DNA from: Acinetobacter ihumii
GTDB taxonomy: Bacteria; Pseudomonadota; Gammaproteobacteria; Pseudomonadales; Moraxellaceae
Assembly (NCBI RefSeq): GCF_900625095.1
Contig: NZ_LR130760.1
Coordinates: 614,417 to 678,416, forward strand
Length of the DNA stretch: 64,000 nucleotides
Direction: 5' to 3'
Each line of letters begins with the position of its first letter. Within the stretch, counting starts at the first letter, position 1. The position numbers and the translations under genes were made by a program. This document shows, one piece after another, positions 34,492 through 46,590 of this stretch. Under the pieces are notes generated by a model. It made no database searches, was not told the origin of the DNA, and saw nothing but the letters and a program-made list of their open reading frames with translations.

Positions 34492-34532
34492 TTTAGATAT
34501 TTAAAAGGACTTTAGGCCTTAAGGAGGCAATT

Positions 34533-35888
34533 ATGGCGTCTCAGGATTACGCTACTTCAAAGACAAGTTTAGATGCACAAGCACTGATTAATGATGCACC
34601 TTTGAGCAAATATCAGTGGTTGATTGCAATTGTTTGTTTTTTCATTGTTTTTGTAGATGGTATTGATACTGCTGCAATGGGTTTTATTGCACCTGCATTA
34701 TCTCAGGATTGGGGAGTTGATCGTTCTCAACTCGGCCCAGTGATGAGCGCTGCATTAGGTGGGATGATTATTGGGGCATTGGTTTCAGGCCCAACGGCTG
34801 ACCGTTTTGGTCGTAAAATCGTTCTGTCTGTATCGATGCTTATTTTTGGTGGTTTTACGCTAGCTTGTGCCTATTCAACAAGTTTGGATAGTTTGGTGGT
34901 TTTCCGCTTTTTAACGGGTATTGGTCTTGGCGCAGCAATGCCAAATGCAACCACACTATTTTCTGAGTATTGCCCAGCACGTGTGCGCTCGCTTTTAGTG
35001 ACGTGTATGTTCTGCGGCTATAACTTGGGTATGGCTATGGGTGGCTTTATTAGTAGCTGGCTCATTCCTGCTTATGGTTGGCACAGTCTATTTTTATTAG
35101 GTGGCTGGGCTCCACTCATTTTGATGATTTTGGTGATTTTCTGTTTGCCTGAATCATATCGCTTCCTGATTGTAAAAGGTGGCAATAACGAAAAAGTACG
35201 TCAAATTCTGAGTCGTATTGCACCACAGCAAGTACAAGGCGTGACTGAATTTCATGTACCAGAAGAAAAAGCCAATCCAGGTGATAAAAAAGGCGTATTT
35301 GGCATGTTGTTTTCGCCTAAATATGTCAAAGGTACGGTTTTACTTTGGGTCACTTATTTCATGGGGCTAGTGGTCATTTATCTATTGACCAGTTGGTTAC
35401 CAACCTTGATGCGTGAAACAGGTGCATCGCTTGAGCGCGCTGCATTTATTGGTGGTTTATTCCAGTTTGGTGGTGTACTCAGTGCTTTGTTTATTGGCTG
35501 GGCAATGGATCGTTTCAATCCAAACCGTATTATTGCTGGTTTCTACTTAGCTGCGGGTATCTTTGCAGTCATTGTAGGTCAAAGTTTATCTAATCCTACA
35601 TTGCTTGCTGTCTTTATTCTTTGTGCAGGTATTGCGGTCAATGGTGCGCAATCTTCTATGCCAGTGCTGAGTGCGCGTTTCTACCCAACTCAATGTCGTG
35701 CGACAGGTGTCGCTTGGATGTCAGGTATTGGACGTTTTGGTGCAGTATTTGGTGCATGGATTGGTGCGGTTTTATTAGGAAATAACTGGTCATTTACCAT
35801 GATTCTGAGCATGTTATTTATTCCTGCTGCCGCTGCTGCTGTCGCAATCTTTGTTAAATCTGTTGTTGCACATACGGATGCAACTTAA
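34533..35888 (+). CDS. pcaK: Protocatechuate/4-hydroxybenzoate MFS symporter
   Basis: 451 residues, AAHS family. FVDGIDTAAMGF in helix 1 carries the conserved DG-D motif; GPTADRFGRK is in loop 2-3. AAGGAGG precedes the ATG. It imports protocatechuate and 4-hydroxybenzoate with protons. It lies between pcaD and pcaC, the same place as in ADP1. Confidence 0.92.
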   Translation: MASQDYATSKTSLDAQALINDAPLSKYQWLIAIVCFFIVFVDGIDTAAMGFIAPALSQDWGVDRSQLGPVMSAALGGMIIGALVSGPTADRFGRKIVLSVSMLIFGGFTLACAYSTSLDSLVVFRFLTGIGLGAAMPNATTLFSEYCPARVRSLLVTCMFCGYNLGMAMGGFISSWLIPAYGWHSLFLLGGWAPLILMILVIFCLPESYRFLIVKGGNNEKVRQILSRIAPQQVQGVTEFHVPEEKANPGDKKGVFGMLFSPKYVKGTVLLWVTYFMGLVVIYLLTSWLPTLMRETGASLERAAFIGGLFQFGGVLSALFIGWAMDRFNPNRIIAGFYLAAGIFAVIVGQSLSNPTLLAVFILCAGIAVNGAQSSMPVLSARFYPTQCRATGVAWMSGIGRFGAVFGAWIGAVLLGNNWSFTMILSMLFIPAAAAAVAIFVKSVVAHTDAT

Positions 35889-35903
35889 TCTGAGGTTTCT
35901 CTA

Positions 35904-36305
35904 ATGAATGACGAACAACGATATAAACAAGGGCTTGAAGTCCGCACTGAAGTTCTGGGTGAAAAGCATGTCAATCGTTCACTTGAGAACCTGAATGATT
36001 TCAACTCGGATTTTCAAAATTTTATTAGCCGTTATGCGTGGGGCGAGGTCTGGTCACGTCCGGGTTTACCACGTCATACACGCAGTTTAGTCACGATCGG
36101 AATTTTACTTGCACTTGGGCGTGAAGCCGAACTGCGTATGCATATCCGTGCATGTTTTAACAATGGCGTGACTAAAGATGAACTTAAGGAATTATTTCTT
36201 CATTCATCGCTTTACGCAGGTTTACCCGCAGCAAATGCAGCCATGCACATGGCAGAAGAAGTTTTTGCGGAGCTAGGGATTGGCTCAGACCAAAACGGTC
36301 AATAG
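35904..36305 (+). CDS. pcaC: 4-carboxymuconolactone decarboxylase
   Basis: 133 residues, the single-domain CMD family. The core HTRSLVTIGILLALGRE and the later LKELFLHSSLYAGLPAANAA contain the conserved His and Glu region of the active site. It decarboxylates 4-carboxymuconolactone to the enol-lactone used by PcaD. It is separate from pcaD here, whereas some bacteria have a fused pcaCD (pcaL). Confidence 0.92.
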   Translation: MNDEQRYKQGLEVRTEVLGEKHVNRSLENLNDFNSDFQNFISRYAWGEVWSRPGLPRHTRSLVTIGILLALGREAELRMHIRACFNNGVTKDELKELFLHSSLYAGLPAANAAMHMAEEVFAELGIGSDQNGQ

Positions 36306-36332
36306 TAACGGTTTAAGGATTTTACTTTTTAA

Positions 36333-37070
<738 letters not shown>

Positions 37071-37087
37071 TGGATGGAGTAAATAAT

Positions 37088-37717
37088 ATGAATGGTTGGA
37101 ATTTTCAGGAATTAAAAGAAACCCCATCTCAAACAGGTGGGCCATATGTACATATTGGCTTATTACCAAAACAAGCCAATATCGAAGTATTTGAACACAA
37201 TCTGGATAACAACCTTGTGCAGGAAAATACACAAGGTCAGCGTATCCGTTTAGAAGGTCAAGTCTTTGACGGACTTGGTTTACCACTGCGTGACGTACTG
37301 ATTGAAATCTGGCAAGCAGATGCAAATGGTATCTACCCAAGTCAGGCTGATACGCAAGGCAAACCAGTCGATCCGAACTTCTTGGGTTGGGGGCGTACAG
37401 GTGCAGATTTTGGTACAGGTTTCTGGAGTTTTAACACCATTAAACCGGGCGCTGTTCCGGGACGTAAAGGTTCAACTCAAGCACCGCATATTTCCCTGAT
37501 TATTTTTGCACGTGGTATCAACATTGGTCTACACACTCGCGTTTATTTTGACGATGAAGCCGAAGCCAATGCGAAAGATCCAGTACTGAACAGTATTGAA
37601 TGGGCAACTCGTCGTCAGACGTTGATTGCCAAACGCGAAGAACGTGATGGTGAAGTCGTTTATCGCTTTGATATTCGTATTCAAGGCGAAGATGAAACTG
37701 TCTTTTTTGATATTTAA
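37088..37717 (+). CDS. pcaG: Protocatechuate 3,4-dioxygenase, alpha subunit
   Basis: 209 residues, the structural subunit that pairs with PcaH and lacks the iron ligands. It has the conserved LKETPSQTGGPYVHIGL at the N-terminus and IKPGAVPGR. The ATG at 37088 is chosen because GGAG lies eight bases upstream and it gives the expected 209 residues; the frame from 37070 overlaps the pcaH stop. It is the last pca gene, followed by a hairpin and quiB. Confidence 0.95.
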   Translation: MNGWNFQELKETPSQTGGPYVHIGLLPKQANIEVFEHNLDNNLVQENTQGQRIRLEGQVFDGLGLPLRDVLIEIWQADANGIYPSQADTQGKPVDPNFLGWGRTGADFGTGFWSFNTIKPGAVPGRKGSTQAPHISLIIFARGINIGLHTRVYFDDEAEANAKDPVLNSIEWATRRQTLIAKREERDGEVVYRFDIRIQGEDETVFFDI

Positions 37718-37727
37718 CGATGGAAGC

Positions 37728-37752
37728 AACTGTGCGCCTTAGGCGTACAGTT
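37728..37752 (+). other. Hairpin between pcaG and quiB
   Basis: An 11-bp stem with one G-U pair (AACTGTGCGCC/GGCGTACAGTT) and a TTA loop. There is no T run, so it probably shapes mRNA stability between the pca and qui parts of the operon instead of ending it. Confidence 0.5.
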
Positions 37753-37777
37753 CTCTTGGTTACAAGGAAACGTAAAA

Positions 37778-38647
37778 ATGTTTAATGCAAATCAACTCGT
37801 GAAACAACTTTGCATCAGTGGTGCATTGTTCATGTCAATGCCTTTTGCTGCAACCCATGCCGCAGAGCCGACTGTCGCACCAGCGAAAGCCTCTTATGTG
37901 GTCAAAAATCTCAACATTGGTGATCTACCAGTCAAAACCATTGTGCCGATTACCGCAAAAACCAAAGAGCAGGCGATTGCGCAAGCCAAAGTGATTGCTG
38001 CCAATAAAGATGCAGATATTGCCGAATTCCGTATTGATTTACTCGAATTTGGGAGTGATACCAAACAAGTAATCGCTTTAGGGCAAGAACTGAATCAGAT
38101 TTTAAAAGATAAACCTTTACTTGCAACTATTCGTACTACAAACGAAGGCGGTAAATTAAAAGTAACAGATCAAGAATACGAAAAAATTTACGCTGAATAT
38201 TTGAAAAAGCCATTTATGCAATTGCTTGATATCGAAATGTTCCGTGATCAGGCAGCCGTTGCAAAACTGACCAAACTTGCTCATCAGAAAAATGTGTTGG
38301 TGGTGATGTCAAATCATGATTTTGATAAAACCCCAAGCGAGCAGGAAATTGTCAGTCGCTTACTCAAACAGGATCAAATGGGTGCAGATATTTTAAAGAT
38401 TGCCGTCATGCCAAAGTCTAAACAAGATGTCTTTACCTTAATGAATGCGACCTTAGAAGTCAGTGAACAAAGCAAAAAACCACTCTTGACCATGTCAATG
38501 GGTCGTTTGGGTACGATTTCTCGTATTTCTACTGCCAATATGGGTGGTAGCTTAAGTTTTGGCATGATTGGTGAAGCATCAGCTCCAGGGCAAATTGATG
38601 TTACCCAATTGAAACAATTCCTTAAAACCGTTCAACCTACACCTTAA
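37778..38647 (+). CDS. quiB: Periplasmic 3-dehydroquinate dehydratase (type I)
   Basis: 289 residues. The N-terminal signal peptide ends near residue 29 (THA-AE). The type I dehydroquinase fold follows, with catalytic His180 (SNHDFDKTP) and the Schiff-base Lys207 (ILKIAVMP). It dehydrates 3-dehydroquinate to 3-dehydroshikimate in the periplasm, for catabolism rather than biosynthesis. AAGGAAACG precedes the ATG. Confidence 0.92.
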   Translation: MFNANQLVKQLCISGALFMSMPFAATHAAEPTVAPAKASYVVKNLNIGDLPVKTIVPITAKTKEQAIAQAKVIAANKDADIAEFRIDLLEFGSDTKQVIALGQELNQILKDKPLLATIRTTNEGGKLKVTDQEYEKIYAEYLKKPFMQLLDIEMFRDQAAVAKLTKLAHQKNVLVVMSNHDFDKTPSEQEIVSRLLKQDQMGADILKIAVMPKSKQDVFTLMNATLEVSEQSKKPLLTMSMGRLGTISRISTANMGGSLSFGMIGEASAPGQIDVTQLKQFLKTVQPTP

Positions 38648-38666
38648 TCAAGACAGGGAACATGTC

Positions 38667-40127
38667 ATGAAATTAACTTCTTTACGCTTGTCAGCTTTGG
38701 CATTGGGCTTGGTGACTTCTGGTTTTGCTGCGGCAGAAACCTACGTGGTCGATCGCTATCAGGATGACAGTGAAAAAGGTTCTTTACGCTGGGCGATTGA
38801 ACAGTCTAATACCAACACAGCTCAGGAAAATCAAATCCTGATTCAAGCGGTAGGCAAAGCCCCTTACGTGATCAAAGTCGATAAGCCACTACCACCGATC
38901 AAATCTTCTGTAAAAATTATAGGTACAGAATGGGATAAAACAGGTGAGTTTATTGCGATTGACGGTTCTAACTATATAAAAGGTGAAGGCGCTAGAGCGT
39001 GTCCGGGTGCAAATCCTGAGCAGTATGGAACCAACGTGCGTACGATGACACTTCCGGGGCTTGTGCTTCAAGACGTGAATGGCGTGACACTGAAAGGTAT
39101 TGATGTGCATCGTTTTTGTATTGGTGTCTTGGTCAATCGCTCAAGTAACAACCTGATTCAGCATAACCGCATTAGTAATAACTACGGTGGTGCTGGTGTG
39201 ATGATTACAGGTGATGATGGCAAGGGCAATCCAACCTCAACCACAACCAACAATAACAAAGTATTGGACAATCTATTTATTGACAATGGCGATGGCTTGG
39301 AATTAACCCGTGGTGCGGCATTTAACCTTGTTGCAAACAACCTCTTTACCTCAACTAAAGCCAACCCTGAACCATCGCAAGGTATCGAAATCTTGTGGGG
39401 TAATGACAATACAGTTGTCGGCAATAAATTTGAAAACTATTCCGATGGTTTACAAATTAACTGGGGTAAGCGTAATTATGTTGCGTATAACGAACTTACC
39501 AACAACTCAATTGGCTTTAACCTAACTGGCGATGGCAATATTTTTGATAGCAACAAGGTTCACGGTAACCGTATCGGAGTGGCTGTTCGTTCTGAAAAAG
39601 ATGCCAATGCACGTACCACTTTGACCAAAAACCTGATTTGGGATAATGCTAAAGACATTAAACGCTGTGAAGCAGGCGGTTCTTGTGTACCTAATCAGCG
39701 TTTAGGTGCAATTGTTTTTGGCGTACCTGCACTTGAACATGCTGGCTTTGTTGGTTCTCGTGGTGGCGGTGTGGTGATTGAAGCTGCAAAACTTCAAAAA
39801 ACCTGTAGCCAACCGAATGAACAAAACTGTAATGCAACACCTAATCAAGGCATTGAAGCGCCTAAGTTAAGTGTAAATAAAAAGCAATTAACCATTGAAA
39901 TTAAAGGAACACCAAACCAACGCTACAATGTTGAATTCTTTGGAAATCGTAGTGCATCTCTAACTGAAGCTGAACAGTATCTTGGTTCAATGGTTATGGT
40001 CACCAATGCGCAAGGTATTGCAAAAGCAAATTGGACACCAAAAGTAACTGCACCGTCAATTACTGCCAGTGTCACAGATCACTTAGGAGCGACTTCTGAG
40101 TTAAGTTCTGCGGTTCATTTCAAATAA
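38667..40127 (+). CDS. quiC: Periplasmic 3-dehydroshikimate dehydratase
   Basis: 486 residues. A signal peptide ends near residue 23 (GFAAA-E). The body has many short N-rich repeats (SSNNLIQHNRISNN, NDNTVVGNKFENY) typical of a right-handed parallel beta-helix. This periplasmic form of Acinetobacter is unrelated in fold to the TIM-barrel AsbF/Qa-4 enzymes. It turns 3-dehydroshikimate into protocatechuate. It follows quiB by 19 bp. Confidence 0.9.
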   Translation: MKLTSLRLSALALGLVTSGFAAAETYVVDRYQDDSEKGSLRWAIEQSNTNTAQENQILIQAVGKAPYVIKVDKPLPPIKSSVKIIGTEWDKTGEFIAIDGSNYIKGEGARACPGANPEQYGTNVRTMTLPGLVLQDVNGVTLKGIDVHRFCIGVLVNRSSNNLIQHNRISNNYGGAGVMITGDDGKGNPTSTTTNNNKVLDNLFIDNGDGLELTRGAAFNLVANNLFTSTKANPEPSQGIEILWGNDNTVVGNKFENYSDGLQINWGKRNYVAYNELTNNSIGFNLTGDGNIFDSNKVHGNRIGVAVRSEKDANARTTLTKNLIWDNAKDIKRCEAGGSCVPNQRLGAIVFGVPALEHAGFVGSRGGGVVIEAAKLQKTCSQPNEQNCNATPNQGIEAPKLSVNKKQLTIEIKGTPNQRYNVEFFGNRSASLTEAEQYLGSMVMVTNAQGIAKANWTPKVTAPSITASVTDHLGATSELSSAVHFK

Positions 40128-40189
40128 CAAAATTAAGGATAAAAGTGGTGTCTTCTTTTTGAAGGCACCCAAATTAGAAAGGAACAAAG

Positions 40190-41509
40190 ATGCATCACAT
40201 TTTTAAATTGGGTTTGATTTCAGCGGCGGTTTTAAGCAGTCAGATTGCACTGGCGAATGAATTTTGGTCACAAGATCGTCAATGGTTATTGGGTGATTGG
40301 GGCGGTGAGCGTCAACAACTCGAAAATAAAGGTTATAAATTTACAGCGTCTATTATGAGTCAGGCTGCAACTAATCTTGATGGTGGCTATAATGATAGCA
40401 ACACACTTGAAAATGCAGGACAGTTAACTTTAGGTGCAAATTTTGACCTAAACAAGATTGCAGGTTGGGAAGATACAACAGCAGCCATCATGATCACCAA
40501 ACGTGATGGTAACTCTTTGACACTGGAGCGCATTAAAGATCCTCGTTCAAGTACCTTAGGAAATACACAAGAAATTTATGGACGCGGAAAAATCTGGCGT
40601 TTGACGCAAGCGTGGATTAAAAAAGGTTTTGATGACAATACGGTTCAGGTCAAAATTGGTCGTATGGGCATGTCAGATGATTTCAATAGTTCACAATGTG
40701 AATTTCAAAACTTACTCCTTTGTGGCGGACAACTGGGTAAATCAATTGGTTCGATCTGGTACAACTGGCCAGTCGGGCTTTGGGGTGCAAATGTAAAATA
40801 CCAATTTGCACCTGAATGGACGCTGGGTTTAGGGGTATATGAAGTGAATCCCGACAATGTTAAAACCAAATCGAATAGCGATGGTTTTAATCTTGACATG
40901 AATAATGTCAAAGGTGCGACCATTCCTGTTGAATTGGCATGGAAACCAAAACTTGCAGTATTTAATGGTTTAGCTGGCGAATACAAACTAGGAGCCTTAT
41001 ATTCTACCGCAGATGCCAATGATGTAGGCACCGCAGGCAAAGAACATAGTAGCAAACATAGTTTCTGGATTAACACGCAGCAGCAGTTGACCCAACGTGG
41101 TGGTGATCCAAAGCGTGGCTTATTCGTGAGCTTTAATGGTGTTGTCAACGATAAAGCGACTACCACGGTGCAAAGTACACAGCAACTTGCACTTTGGTAT
41201 AAAGGTGCTTTTGATAGCCGTCCTAACGATTCAATCGGTTTTGGTTTAGCCAACTATTTGGTCAATGATCGCGCTCGCGATCGTCAAATTGCAACCAATG
41301 AAAGTCGTGGCTATTACGAGTACGACGCATTTGCGACCAACTATATTCCTATTCAGCGTGATGAACTTAACGTTGAGCTGAATTATACCTATCAATGGTC
41401 ACCAGCCGTGATGCTGCGCCCAAATATTCAATATATCCATCAACCCGCAGGTGTAAAAGAGGTGGATGATGCATGGGTTGCAGGTTTAACTATGCGTTTA
41501 AATTTCTAA
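40190..41509 (+). CDS. quiX: OprB-family outer-membrane porin
   Basis: 439 residues. The signal peptide is clear (cleavage after ALA, residue 22). WLLGDWGGERQQLENKGY is the hallmark N-terminus of carbohydrate-selective OprB porins, and the protein ends in Phe (MRLNF), as outer-membrane barrels do. It likely lets quinate and shikimate enter the periplasm. Its position between quiC and quiA matches QuiX of ADP1. Confidence 0.88.
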   Translation: MHHIFKLGLISAAVLSSQIALANEFWSQDRQWLLGDWGGERQQLENKGYKFTASIMSQAATNLDGGYNDSNTLENAGQLTLGANFDLNKIAGWEDTTAAIMITKRDGNSLTLERIKDPRSSTLGNTQEIYGRGKIWRLTQAWIKKGFDDNTVQVKIGRMGMSDDFNSSQCEFQNLLLCGGQLGKSIGSIWYNWPVGLWGANVKYQFAPEWTLGLGVYEVNPDNVKTKSNSDGFNLDMNNVKGATIPVELAWKPKLAVFNGLAGEYKLGALYSTADANDVGTAGKEHSSKHSFWINTQQQLTQRGGDPKRGLFVSFNGVVNDKATTTVQSTQQLALWYKGAFDSRPNDSIGFGLANYLVNDRARDRQIATNESRGYYEYDAFATNYIPIQRDELNVELNYTYQWSPAVMLRPNIQYIHQPAGVKEVDDAWVAGLTMRLNF

Positions 41510-41583
41510 CAATATCGAAATTTCAATAGTTATATTGACTAAAATATAAGCAAAGATATTGTTGAATTTAAGCATTATTCGAA

Positions 41584-41613
41584 CAGCTAAAGTGGTGAGA
41601 GCTACTTTAGCTG
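41584..41613 (+). other. Hairpin between quiX and quiA
   Basis: A 10-bp perfect stem CAGCTAAAGT/ACTTTAGCTG with a 10-base loop, without a T run, in the 180-bp quiX-quiA gap. Confidence 0.5.
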
Positions 41614-41689
41614 AATGTGTTTAAACATAACAATGACGATCTGATGATGTTTATCGATTTTCACTGTTATGATACGTGGAGAAAGATGT

Positions 41690-44122
41690 ATGTCTGACCC
41701 TCAAGAAAAATCTCACATCATATTGAAAATATGGTGCTTTATACTTGGGCTAGCTTTATTAATAACGGGCTTATTCTATATCATCGGCGGTGGCAAACTG
41801 GTTAGCCTCGGTGGTTCATGGTACTTCCTGATCGCAGGTTTACTTACAACCGCATCCGCATTTTTTATCTTTAAGAAAAAGGCATTGGGCGTCTGGATAT
41901 TCGCCTTGGTCTTTGTTGGAACGATCATCTGGGCATTGATTGATGCAGGATGGGAATTCTGGCCATTACATTCGCGTCTAATGTTCCCAGCAGGATTATT
42001 CGCAGCATTACTACTGACTTTACCTTCTATTCGTAAATATCAGTATCAAATGCCGACATTATCAACACCAGCTTATGTGATTGCTGGCCTTACCATTCTA
42101 GGCATGATTGGGGGGCTGTATGGCATGTTTATCCCACATCCAACCGTGAAAGCATCTGGTACAGAATTGCCTTTAATTCCAGTGGATCCCGCTAAAAAAC
42201 AGGTTAATTGGGATCATTATGGTAATGACACTGGCGGTAGCCGTTTTGTTGCCTTAGATCAAATTAATCGAAATAACGTATCTAAACTTAAAGAAATCTG
42301 GCGTTTTCGTACTGGTGACTTTACCACAGGCACAGGTAACGGTGCAGAAGATCAAATGACTCCACTTCAAGTGGGCGATAAAGTATTCTTATGTACCCCA
42401 CATAATAATATTTTTGCACTTGATGCTGATACAGGGAAACAACTCTGGAAGGCAGAAGTTAATTCAAAAGCGGATGCATGGGAACGCTGCCGTGGTGTTG
42501 CTTATTTCGACTCTACACAGGCATTGGTACAACCTACACTTGCAGGCGCGACACCTGTTGCAACAGTCGCTGCAAATACACAATGCCCACGTCGTGTATA
42601 TACCAATACACCAGATGGTCGTTTAATTGCAGTCAATGCAGATACAGGTGAACGCTGTAAGGACTTTGGCGTTGATGGTACCGTGGATTTACTGCAAGGT
42701 CTGGGAGATGGTACCAAAGCACCACGTTTTGAAGTCACTTCAGCACCGACTGTTGCAGGTTCAGTATTGGTTATTGGTAGCCGTATCGCCGATAACGTTG
42801 CAGCAGATATGCCGGGCGGTGTTATTCGTGCATATGATGTCATTACAGGGCAATTGCGTTGGGCATTTGATGCGCGTAATCCAGATCCAAACTATGTGTT
42901 AAAACCAGGTGAAATCTATAAACGTAGCTCTGCAAACTCTTGGGCTGCTATGTCTTATGATCCGCAAATGAATACCGTGTTCTTGCCAATGGGCAGTTCA
43001 TCCGTAGACGTTTGGGGGGGTAACCGTACTGCACCAGATCATAAGTACAATACCTCTGTGTTAGCACTTGATGCATCAACAGGTAAAGAAAAGTGGGTTT
43101 ATCAAACTGTTCATAATGACCTTTGGGATTTTGACTTACCAATGCAACCAAGTCTGGTTGATTTCCCAATGAAAGATGGTTCAACCAAACCTGCTGTAGT
43201 CATTGGAACAAAGTCTGGTCAATTTTATGTACTTGATCGTGTTACAGGTCAACCTTTAACAAAAGTTGAAAATCAGCAAGTAAAAGTTGCAGATATTCCA
43301 GCTGAACAATACAGTAAAGTACAACCACGTTCAGTTGAAATGCCGCAGATTGGTAATCAAACTTTAACTGAATCAGATATGTGGGGTGCTACACCATTTG
43401 ATCAATTGATGTGCCGAATTAGCTTTAAATCTATGCGTTACGATGGATTATATACTGCGCCAGGTACAGATATTTCATTAAGCTTTCCAGGTTCACTGGG
43501 CGGTATGAACTGGGGTTCAATTGCATTTGATCCTTCGCACCGTTATATGTTTGTCAATGACATGCGTTTAGGCCTTTGGATTCAGTTGATCAAGCAAACG
43601 CCTGAAGATGTGAAGATTCAGGCAAGCGGTGGTGAAAAAGTTAATACAGGCATGGGGGCTGTACCTATGGCAGGAACTCCATATAAGGTGAATAAAAACC
43701 GCTTCATGTCAGCTCTTGGTATTCCTTGCCAAAAACCACCATTTGGTACCATGACGGCAATTGATATGAAAACTCGTCAAGTCGCATGGCAAGTGCCTTT
43801 GGGTACCATTCAGGACACAGGTCCAATGGGCGTTAAAATGGGCTTGAAAGCACCAATTGGTATGCCAACCATCGGTGGTCCAATGGCAACTCAAGGTGGT
43901 TTAGTGTTCTTTGCTGCAACGCAAGATTACTATTTACGTGCCTTTAACTCATCAAATGGTGAGGAACTTTGGAAAGGGCGTTTACCTGTGGGTAGTCAAG
44001 GTACACCTATCAGCTATGTATCACCAAAAACAGGAAAACAATACGTTGTGATTTCTGCTGGTGGTGCACGTCAATCTCCAGATCATGGTGACTATGTCGT
44101 GGCATATGCTTTGGAGAAGTAA
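41690..44122 (+). CDS. quiA: Quinate/shikimate dehydrogenase, PQQ-dependent, membrane-bound
   Basis: 810 residues. Residues about 12-145 form a set of roughly five membrane helices that reduce ubiquinone; the rest is a periplasmic PQQ beta-propeller (WDHYGNDTGGSRF start, repeated LDA-TGK-W blades such as FALDADTGKQLW and LALDASTGKEKW). It oxidises quinate and shikimate to the 3-dehydro forms. The ATG at 41690 has GGAGAAAG upstream; the longer frame from 41669 is rejected. It is the last gene of the pca-qui operon. Confidence 0.93.
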   Translation: MSDPQEKSHIILKIWCFILGLALLITGLFYIIGGGKLVSLGGSWYFLIAGLLTTASAFFIFKKKALGVWIFALVFVGTIIWALIDAGWEFWPLHSRLMFPAGLFAALLLTLPSIRKYQYQMPTLSTPAYVIAGLTILGMIGGLYGMFIPHPTVKASGTELPLIPVDPAKKQVNWDHYGNDTGGSRFVALDQINRNNVSKLKEIWRFRTGDFTTGTGNGAEDQMTPLQVGDKVFLCTPHNNIFALDADTGKQLWKAEVNSKADAWERCRGVAYFDSTQALVQPTLAGATPVATVAANTQCPRRVYTNTPDGRLIAVNADTGERCKDFGVDGTVDLLQGLGDGTKAPRFEVTSAPTVAGSVLVIGSRIADNVAADMPGGVIRAYDVITGQLRWAFDARNPDPNYVLKPGEIYKRSSANSWAAMSYDPQMNTVFLPMGSSSVDVWGGNRTAPDHKYNTSVLALDASTGKEKWVYQTVHNDLWDFDLPMQPSLVDFPMKDGSTKPAVVIGTKSGQFYVLDRVTGQPLTKVENQQVKVADIPAEQYSKVQPRSVEMPQIGNQTLTESDMWGATPFDQLMCRISFKSMRYDGLYTAPGTDISLSFPGSLGGMNWGSIAFDPSHRYMFVNDMRLGLWIQLIKQTPEDVKIQASGGEKVNTGMGAVPMAGTPYKVNKNRFMSALGIPCQKPPFGTMTAIDMKTRQVAWQVPLGTIQDTGPMGVKMGLKAPIGMPTIGGPMATQGGLVFFAATQDYYLRAFNSSNGEELWKGRLPVGSQGTPISYVSPKTGKQYVVISAGGARQSPDHGDYVVAYALEK

Positions 44123-44133
44123 GTAAAAAAATT

Positions 44134-44168
44134 AAAAAAAGGGATTCATCAGAATCCCTTTTTTTTTA
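44134..44168. terminator. Bidirectional terminator between quiA and pobR
   Basis: A 7-bp G+C-containing stem GGGATTC/GAATCCC with an ATCA loop, flanked by a run of A before and a run of T after. It ends the pca-qui transcript on the plus strand and pobR on the minus strand. Confidence 0.9.
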
Positions 44169-44170
44169 TA

Positions 44171-44986
44171 CTAAACTATATTTCTAAGTTCATTGGCAGT
44201 ATTTCTTAAAAGCGGTAATACCTGATCAATCAAATAGCTTTCCTGAACCCGATTGGTTTGTGACATACAATTCAACGCAGCAATGGCGCGACCTTGAGCA
44301 TTCATTATGGGAACTGCAATGGCAATCACACCAAGTTCATGTTCTTCCTTGGATAAACAATAATCTAATAATGAAATTTGTTTTAAAGTTTCCATAAAAA
44401 CAGACTCATCAATCAGCGTAAATGGCGTCAGGCGTTTTAAACCATAACGTTGAATCCACTGCATTTGCTCATCGCCAGATAAAGCTGATAATAAGATTTT
44501 GCCTGTCGAGGTTGCATGTGCAGGTAAACGATTACCTAAATGCATGCCATAAGGGCTGACGCGTAAATTATCCTGCTGTGGCAAATAGCTTCGAGCAATA
44601 GGAACAACTTCATGATCATCCAGCACCACAATAGAAAAGGTGAGGGTGGTTTGGGCACATAACAGATTTAAAAAAGATTGAGCCACTTTAGGCAAATGCG
44701 CAGAACTTAAATAAGAACTGGAAAAACGCAATACGCGGTGTGTCAGCCAGAAGTAATGTTCGTCAGTTTCCAAATAACCTAAAAACTTTAATGTCTTGAG
44801 ATAACGTCGGGCTGCGGTTCGGCTGATACCTGTGCGCTCGGCAACTTGTGTCACATTTAAACGCTGACGATCTATGCCAAAGGCTTCAAGCAAGGCTAAT
44901 CCTTTAGCTAAACCTGCAATGTAATCTTCAGTCCGGATGTGCTCATTTGAAGAAGAATGGTAAATCACCTCATTTTGTCGATCCAT
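44171..44986 (-). CDS. pobR: IclR-family activator of pobA
   Basis: 271 residues, the length known for PobR. The winged helix-turn-helix contains NVTQVAERTGISRTAARRYL; the sensor domain has LPAHATSTGKILLSAL. It is very similar to PcaU. It activates pobA in response to 4-hydroxybenzoate. It is divergent from pobA, with a three-half-site operator between them. Confidence 0.93.
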   Translation of the reverse strand: MDRQNEVIYHSSSNEHIRTEDYIAGLAKGLALLEAFGIDRQRLNVTQVAERTGISRTAARRYLKTLKFLGYLETDEHYFWLTHRVLRFSSSYLSSAHLPKVAQSFLNLLCAQTTLTFSIVVLDDHEVVPIARSYLPQQDNLRVSPYGMHLGNRLPAHATSTGKILLSALSGDEQMQWIQRYGLKRLTPFTLIDESVFMETLKQISLLDYCLSKEEHELGVIAIAVPIMNAQGRAIAALNCMSQTNRVQESYLIDQVLPLLRNTANELRNIV

Positions 44987-45014
44987 AACAAAATTCCTAG
45001 CCTACAAGTTGGTT

Positions 45015-45053
45015 TTGTCCGCATAGCGGACAATCATGATGATATACGGATTA
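45015..45053. promoter_or_regulatory. PobR operator (three half-sites)
   Basis: A perfect 8-bp inverted repeat TTGTCCGC-ATA-GCGGACAA (45015-45033), then a third half-site ACGGATTA starting at 45046, 20 bp after the matching half of the palindrome. The layout is the same as the PcaU site at 29348, with a CCGC/GCGG core instead of TCGA. Confidence 0.85.
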
Positions 45054-45087
45054 TACTGCGATTTAAATATAGAGCTTAATCCTATAA

Positions 45088-46341
<1,254 letters not shown>

Positions 46342-46350
46342 ATAAGTGTA

Positions 46351-46387
46351 GGTGAGGAAACATGAGAATGTGTTTTCTCATCTTTTA
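46351..46387 (+). terminator. Terminator of pobA
   Basis: A 12-bp stem with one G-U pair (GGTGAGGAAACA/TGTTTTCTCATC, 46351-46362 and 46371-46382), then TTTTAAA. Confidence 0.8.
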
Positions 46388-46590
46388 AATATTATTTTAG
46401 AATATTGACAGTAGTAAATCCCATTCAAAAAATAAATAAAAAATAACTTAATAATTTTAAAATTAAATCTACTAATTTTTATGAATAGATATTTTCTAGT
46501 TATAGAAAATTTATTTTTATTATGAGATTAAATTAAATTAAGTAATGTGATTCATACTAATCGAGCAGATTCAGGCAGTATTAGAATAAT

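Noticed and set aside
40705..41253. A 182-codon reading frame opposite quiX
   Set aside because: Lies fully inside quiX on the other strand; the peptide has no domain features and the porin reading is certain.
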